This document shows, one piece after another, positions 14,920-17,802 of a stretch of 17,802 bases of DNA. The notes beneath the pieces are model-generated. The model had not been told where the DNA came from, did not search any database, and worked only from the letters and a program-made list of their open reading frames with translations. A program made the position numbers and the translations under genes. Numbering within the stretch: the first letter of the stretch is position 1; every line of letters starts with the position of its first letter. Location of the stretch: contig URJS01000049.1 of the NCBI GenBank assembly GCA_900548205.1, forward strand, positions 1 to 17,802, given 5' to 3'. This DNA is from an uncultured Roseburia sp. GTDB taxonomy: Bacteria > Bacillota > Clostridia > Lachnospirales > Lachnospiraceae.

Positions 14920-15930
14920 ATGAGTAAAGTAACCATGCAGGATATTGCAGACGCGCTCGGCATCTCCCGCGTAACAGTCTGGAAGGTCTTTCATAACCAT
15001 GCAGGCGTATCTGCAGCGCTTCGTGAAAACGTACTGAATAAAGCAAGAGAAATGGGCTATTTAAAAAGCGGCATGGAGCCGGATTTGGCGGAAGCAGAAA
15101 AAACTGTTTCTCTGATCGTGTCAAGACCGGACTCCTCAACGTTTTGGACAAATATCATTCACCGGATGGCGCAGGAGCTTTCCTACCATAACGTCAACCT
15201 GCTCTATACCTATATGCCGACCAATTATTCCGAAGGCTTTACATTGCCTCCGGTTTTAACAAGCGGTTCCATTCAGGGCGCCATTATTTTAAATGTCTAT
15301 GACGCTAAGCTGATCGAGCTTATCAACCAGCTCACGCTTCCAAAAGTTTTTTTGGACACGGTTCCGCAGATCACCAACCGCAATCTGCAAGGCGACCTCA
15401 TTTTGCTGGAAGGCTATGCGACCGTCTATCAGATCACGGAAACTGTTATCCAAAGAGGATTGACGAATCTTGGTTTTATCGGTGATATTCACTACGCACA
15501 AACAAACCTTGACCGCTATGAGGGATTTCGTCAGTGTATGCTTGACCATCACTTGAAAATTGACGAAACGATCTGTCTGACACACAGCATCGGCATTTTC
15601 TCCTATTATCGGGAGCTCAGCGATTTCATGGATTCTATCCCAATACTCCCGGAGGGTTTTATCTGTGCAAGCGATTATCTGGCACACTTCCTGCAGCGCT
15701 ATCTTTCTGAGCATCCTGACCGAAACGCAAACGGTATACTCGTGACAGGCTATGACGGAAGCCGCGAATACTCCAATATCGACGGCAAGATCATGACTGC
15801 AGATGTAAAGACAAGTCTGCTTGGGAAACGTCTTTCCATGCAGATCCTCTACCGCATGGAGCATCCCGACGCCCCATACGAACTGACCTACATCAACCCA
15901 CAGATTATTTATAAGGATTCCATCTTGTAA
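14920..15930 (+). CDS. LacI-family transcriptional regulator of the glycoside operon
   Basis: A 336-residue DNA-binding regulator. Residues 4-24 are the helix-turn-helix (VTMQDIADALGISRVTVWKVF), followed by the usual VSAALRENVLNKAREMGY. Residues about 62-336 form the periplasmic-binding-like effector domain, with FICASDYLAHFLQRY and VTGYDGSREYSNIDGKIMT as family landmarks. Two points are unusual: the recognition helix reads TVWKVF where most members have TVSRVL, and the hinge after MGY (LKSGMEPDLAEAEK) lacks the typical N..AR.L pattern that inserts a Leu at a central CpG. The ATG at 14920 follows AGGTGG. Divergent placement next to the operon points to local, sugar-responsive control; the effector is unknown. 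Confidence 0.92.
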   Translation: MSKVTMQDIADALGISRVTVWKVFHNHAGVSAALRENVLNKAREMGYLKSGMEPDLAEAEKTVSLIVSRPDSSTFWTNIIHRMAQELSYHNVNLLYTYMPTNYSEGFTLPPVLTSGSIQGAIILNVYDAKLIELINQLTLPKVFLDTVPQITNRNLQGDLILLEGYATVYQITETVIQRGLTNLGFIGDIHYAQTNLDRYEGFRQCMLDHHLKIDETICLTHSIGIFSYYRELSDFMDSIPILPEGFICASDYLAHFLQRYLSEHPDRNANGILVTGYDGSREYSNIDGKIMTADVKTSLLGKRLSMQILYRMEHPDAPYELTYINPQIIYKDSIL

Positions 15931-15957
15931 GCATAGCGATCAAAAAACGTTTTTTCA

Positions 15958-15988
15958 AAAGAAGCCGCTTCCGGCGGCTTCTTTCTTC
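15958..15988 (+). terminator. Intrinsic terminator of the regulator gene
   Basis: AAAGAAGCCGC (15958-15968) pairs perfectly with GCGGCTTCTTT (15974-15984) around TTCCG, and more T-rich sequence follows. It lies 28 bases past the stop codon. Confidence 0.85.
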
Positions 15989-16112
15989 ACAGTCAAAAAA
16001 TCTTATCTCTCGATCTGCTCTGCTAAATTGTTTCACTCACCTTCTGCCAAAACAGTCTTTTATAACCTTTCCCATACCCATCAAAATATATCAGGCAGCT
16101 TCTATTTTTTTC
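15989..16112. other. AT-rich spacer with no recognised feature
   Basis: Between the regulator terminator and the tRNA promoter I see no credible gene, repeat or hairpin on either strand. Confidence 0.5.
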
Positions 16113-16140
16113 TTGCATTTTTTCCCTAATGCGCTATAAT
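16113..16140 (+). promoter_or_regulatory. Promoter of tRNA-Gly
   Basis: TTGCAT (16113-16118) and a perfect TATAAT (16135-16140) with a 16-bp spacer ending in GCGC. The start site should be near 16147, 16 bases before the tRNA 5' end. Confidence 0.7.
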
Positions 16141-16162
16141 AGAATTATACACGAATAATTCT

Positions 16163-16233
16163 GCAGATATGGTTCATCGGTAGAACGCTAGCTTCCCAAG
16201 CTGGAAAGGCGGGTTCGACTCCCGTTATCTGCT
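16163..16233 (+). tRNA. tRNA-Gly (anticodon CCC)
   Basis: The cloverleaf folds fully by eye: acceptor GCAGATA/TATCTGC (7 bp), D arm GTTC/GAAC, anticodon stem CTAGC/GCTGG with loop TTCCCAA (anticodon CCC, reading GGG codons), a four-base variable loop, and T arm GCGGG/CCCGT with loop TTCGACT. The discriminator base is T and CCA is not encoded, so it must be added after transcription. It is a single tRNA gene with its own promoter. Confidence 0.95.
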
Positions 16234-16243
16234 TAAACAATGC

Positions 16244-16264
16244 GCGGCACGCTTCGCGAGCCGC
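16244..16264 (+). terminator. Probable terminator of tRNA-Gly
   Basis: GCGGC (16244-16248) pairs with GCCGC (16260-16264) and CGC with GCG inside, with one A-A mismatch and a TTC loop. It is GC-rich and followed by TCTTAT, a weak T tract. Confidence 0.45.
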
Positions 16265-16280
16265 TCTTATATCAACAATA

Positions 16281-16311
16281 AGGGGTCATTCCGTATAGCG
16301 GAATGACCCCT
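16281..16311. terminator. Perfect 13-bp hairpin between convergent tRNA and TraX genes
   Basis: AGGGGTCATTCCG (16281-16293) and CGGAATGACCCCT (16299-16311) pair fully around TATAG. It lies between converging transcripts, where a two-way terminator is expected, but neither side has a clean T run. The region from here to the TraX stop (16312-16385) holds nothing else that I see. Confidence 0.5.
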
Positions 16312-16385
16312 CATCATTAAAATCCATCATGCTGTTATTTTCATTTTTCTGTTCTTGATCCTCATCCTGCAATCACAGCATTCCC

Positions 16386-17084
16386 TTATACAAATAATCC
16401 AATCAAAAAAATCACAAATAGATGTGCAGGATAATAGAGATAGAAAAACCATTTCGAAATTTTAAAATTTACATTTGTATGGAAGTAAATAAACGGCAGC
16501 GCCAATATCGCAAAAATTTCAAAGCCGATCGCATGACCTCCAACCTTTAAAGCCAGAGGATCATCTATATATCCATTAAGAGCCGGCAAATAGGAAATCA
16601 TATAAAGAAGTGCTCCAAGCCATGGCTTATTTCTACACAGATAAAAAATCATCATCAGAATCAGTCCTGTCATGGCATAGTCAAAATTTATGATATTCAG
16701 CAACACAATACCCGCTATAAACAACCACCACTTCTTCTCCTTAAAGCCCCATGTTGCCAAAAGACTTACAGCCAATGTAAAAAAGATATTCAAATTAAAA
16801 ATATTCCCAAGGATGTCATCAGAATTAAATGCCAAAATCCAAAATGGCTGTGAGATAAGGGCAAAAATTCCCAAACGAAGCACATACTTTTTCATGTCAT
16901 GTGTGTAAAGCATTCCGACTGTCAAGCAATAGCAAAACAACGGAAAGGCGATTCTCCCAATCCATCGAAAAACAGGATACTCCGGAAAAAACGCACCACC
17001 AATGTGATCGACAGTCATTGCAAGTATCGCAATCACCTTGATAAAATTAGTATCAAGGTTTGTCCTTAGTTGTTGCTCATTCAT
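16386..17084 (-). CDS. TraX-family integral membrane protein
   Basis: A 232-residue protein with about seven or eight membrane spans. The signature FIKVIAILAMTVDHIGGAFF, then RWIGRIAFPLFCYCLTVG, the YVLRLGIFALISQPF stretch and the closing WFFYLYYPAHL match the TraX family, named for the enzyme that N-acetylates F pilin; chromosomal homologues in Bacillota are common and of unknown substrate. The ATG at 17084 starts at MNEQQ; AGGAGG lies 13 bases upstream, a long spacing, while an in-frame ATG at 17108 has no site because the AGGAGG lies inside it. The gene is clearly more AT-rich than the glycoside operon, and its promoter carries a G11 run (17138-17148), suggesting switched expression. Confidence 0.85.
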   Translation of the reverse strand: MNEQQLRTNLDTNFIKVIAILAMTVDHIGGAFFPEYPVFRWIGRIAFPLFCYCLTVGMLYTHDMKKYVLRLGIFALISQPFWILAFNSDDILGNIFNLNIFFTLAVSLLATWGFKEKKWWLFIAGIVLLNIINFDYAMTGLILMMIFYLCRNKPWLGALLYMISYLPALNGYIDDPLALKVGGHAIGFEIFAILALPFIYFHTNVNFKISKWFFYLYYPAHLFVIFLIGLFV

Positions 17085-17131
17085 ATAAATTTCTTTTCCT
17101 CCTATCATAAATAATCAATATCCAGTTTGTT

Positions 17132-17163
17132 ATTATACCCCCCCCCCCTAAAAATTTTGTCAA
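17132..17163 (-). promoter_or_regulatory. TraX promoter with a homopolymer in its spacer
   Basis: On the minus strand a perfect TTGACA (17163-17158) and a perfect TATAAT (17137-17132) are 20 bp apart, three more than the optimum. Eleven of the spacer bases are a G run that touches the -10 box. Loss of about three Gs would give the ideal 17 bp. The start site would be near 17125. Confidence 0.75.
17138..17148. repeat. Homopolymer of 11 C (G on the transcribed sense)
   Basis: An unbroken run of 11 C in otherwise AT-rich DNA. Such runs change length by slipped-strand replication. The true length may also be hard to sequence. Confidence 0.9.
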
Positions 17164-17197
17164 TTTAAAATAATGCTGTCTCCTGCTTAAATGCTGA

Positions 17198-17251
17198 AGG
17201 CGAAAAGCTACTTTTATCGCGCCGATTCTGGAAGAATGCGATAAAAAGCCT
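17198..17251. other. Composite hairpin upstream of the TraX promoter, unknown role
   Basis: TTTTATCGC (17212-17220) pairs with GCGATAAAA (17238-17246); inside it ATTCT pairs with AGAAT around GGA, with a one-sided GCCG bulge. Outer AGGC (17198-17201) can pair with GCCT (17248-17251). It could be a structured RNA, a protein site or a remnant. No gene is seen in 17164-17317. Confidence 0.35.
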
Positions 17252-17317
17252 CATAACCCGGAAGATTGCAAGGAATGCAAATAATTAAATAAGCATCTTT
17301 GTTCGTCATATAGACAA

Positions 17318-17356
17318 AAAAATTCCGAAAAGTTTATCAAACTTTTCGGAATTTTT
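17318..17356 (-). terminator. Strong intrinsic terminator next to the putative attachment site
   Basis: AAAAATTCCGAAAAGTTT (17318-17335) and AAACTTTTCGGAATTTTT (17339-17356) form an 18-bp perfect stem around a 3-base loop. On the minus strand it ends in seven Ts. It directly follows the tRNA-3'-end-like fragment at 17357-17380, as the terminator of the original tRNA gene would. Confidence 0.75.
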
Positions 17357-17380
17357 AGCAGGGGATGAGAGAATCGAACT
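17357..17380 (-). other. tRNA 3'-end-like fragment, candidate attachment (att) site
   Basis: Read on the minus strand, GTTCGATTC (17379-17371) matches a T-arm core and is followed by TCTCATCCCCTGCT, like the 3' half of a T stem and an acceptor strand. No matching 5' tRNA half precedes it. A lone tRNA 3' end beside a terminator, with phage-like sequence on the other side, is the usual scar of integration into a tRNA gene. Which tRNA it belonged to is unclear, and the acceptor geometry is not a clean fit. The 117 bases from here to the repeats at 17498 hold no gene; AGTGCT at 17387 and AGCACT at 17444 are a short inverted pair. Confidence 0.4.
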
Positions 17381-17497
17381 ATTTTTAGTGCTTTTCACTC
17401 AAATGCTCATTTTCTCTACATCCCTTGATTTTACTCTGTTTCTAGCACTTTATATCCTTGCGTGAAAGGTTCTGGATTTGCGCAAAAAGCGTGTAAA

Positions 17498-17528
17498 ATG
17501 CAACACTATGCAACACGAAATGCAACAC
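17498..17528. repeat. Three direct repeats of ATGCAACAC
   Basis: Exact copies start at 17498, 17508 and 17520, so they are 10 and 12 bp apart, about one helical turn. They lie between the SH3-domain gene and the putative att site, where integrase arm-type or excisionase sites are expected. Confidence 0.6.
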
Positions 17529-17563
17529 AAAAAGCCGGCAGATCTCCTCCGCCAGCTCGCCCC

Positions 17564-17802
17564 TTACTTCTCATACACATCCACATATTTCTCCGCAGCG
17601 GTGATGTACGCCCCTGATTTGAGCTTGTACATCCTGCCGTTGCCGACCGTGATTGGTCCTTCCACAATAGTGAACACCTCGTTCTTACGGACGGTTCCGC
17701 ATACGGCATCATCTGCCCAGCTTGGCTTACTCCTTACAGAAAGATTATCGCACTTCACACGCACATACTGCTTCTTCTCCGGCAGTGCACTCGGCGGCTC
17801 CG
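17564..17802 (-). CDS. C-terminal part of an SH3-domain protein, probable phage endolysin (partial)
   Basis: The frame is open from the right window edge to a stop at 17564, giving at least 78 residues. A Pro-rich linker (EPPSALPEKK) leads into a bacterial SH3 domain: YVRVKCDNLSVRSKPSW, then VCGTVRKNEVFTIVEG and a MYKLKSGAYIT core, ending KYVDVYEK. A GTG at 17764 is in frame but has no ribosome binding site and would cut into the domain, so the real start lies outside the window. This tail is typical of prophage N-acetylmuramoyl-L-alanine amidases that use the SH3 domain to hold the cell wall. The catalytic domain is not visible, so the enzyme call is inferred. Confidence 0.7.
   Translation of the reverse strand, partial: EPPSALPEKKQYVRVKCDNLSVRSKPSWADDAVCGTVRKNEVFTIVEGPITVGNGRMYKLKSGAYITAAEKYVDVYEK

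Noticed and set aside
15289..15864. 191-codon open frame opposite the LacI-family gene
   Set aside because: Shadow of the regulator coding sequence with no ribosome binding site or recognisable motif.
17498..17528. Short repeats as a CRISPR array
   Set aside because: Repeats are only 9 bp with 1- to 3-bp gaps and no spacers or cas genes.

Overview
The window looks like chromosomal DNA of a gut Bacillota, most likely a clostridium of the Lachnospiraceae. The reasons are strong AGGAGG-type ribosome binding sites, sigma-A style promoters in AT-rich spacers, a tRNA-Gly gene without encoded CCA, a SleB/CwlJ cell-wall hydrolase, a DUF5721-type protein and a carbohydrate operon typical of this family. 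The genus cannot be fixed from the sequence alone.

Left part (1-2005): a DUF5721-like gene and a cold-shock protein gene on the plus strand. They converge, through a two-way terminator, on a minus-strand secreted SleB/CwlJ-type hydrolase gene with its own promoter and a 5' leader hairpin.

Centre (2006-15930): an eight-gene minus-strand operon, read from 14604 down to 2006. In order it holds two CUT1-type ABC permeases, a lipoprotein solute-binding protein, a GH130 phosphorylase, a GH38 alpha-mannosidase, a GH3 glycosidase, a GH20 hexosaminidase-type enzyme and a ROK sugar kinase. A LacI-family regulator gene diverges from it on the plus strand. None of the enzymes has a signal peptide, so the model is import of a short oligosaccharide and breakdown in the cytoplasm: GH38 trims alpha-mannose, GH130 phosphorolyses the beta-mannoside (Man-beta-1,4-GlcNAc is the likely substrate), GH20 handles beta-HexNAc, GH3 an unknown beta-linked sugar, and ROK phosphorylates a released hexose. 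This is best read as an N-glycan (or related mannoside) cross-feeding locus. It has no secreted endo-glycosidase and no ABC ATPase. The 315-bp divergent intergenic region carries GTTAAC-centred palindromes laid over the operon promoter.

Right part (15931-17802): a terminator, a tRNA-Gly(CCC) gene with a strong promoter, a perfect 13-bp hairpin and an AT-rich minus-strand TraX-family membrane protein gene. The TraX promoter has a perfect -35 and a perfect -10, but its spacer holds an 11-base G run (C run on the plus strand), which looks like a phase-variable switch. Beyond this lie a strong minus-strand terminator, a tRNA-3'-end-like fragment, three ATGCAACAC direct repeats and the C-terminus of an SH3-domain protein (probable phage endolysin). 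This looks like the edge of an integrated prophage or similar element that continues to the right of the window.
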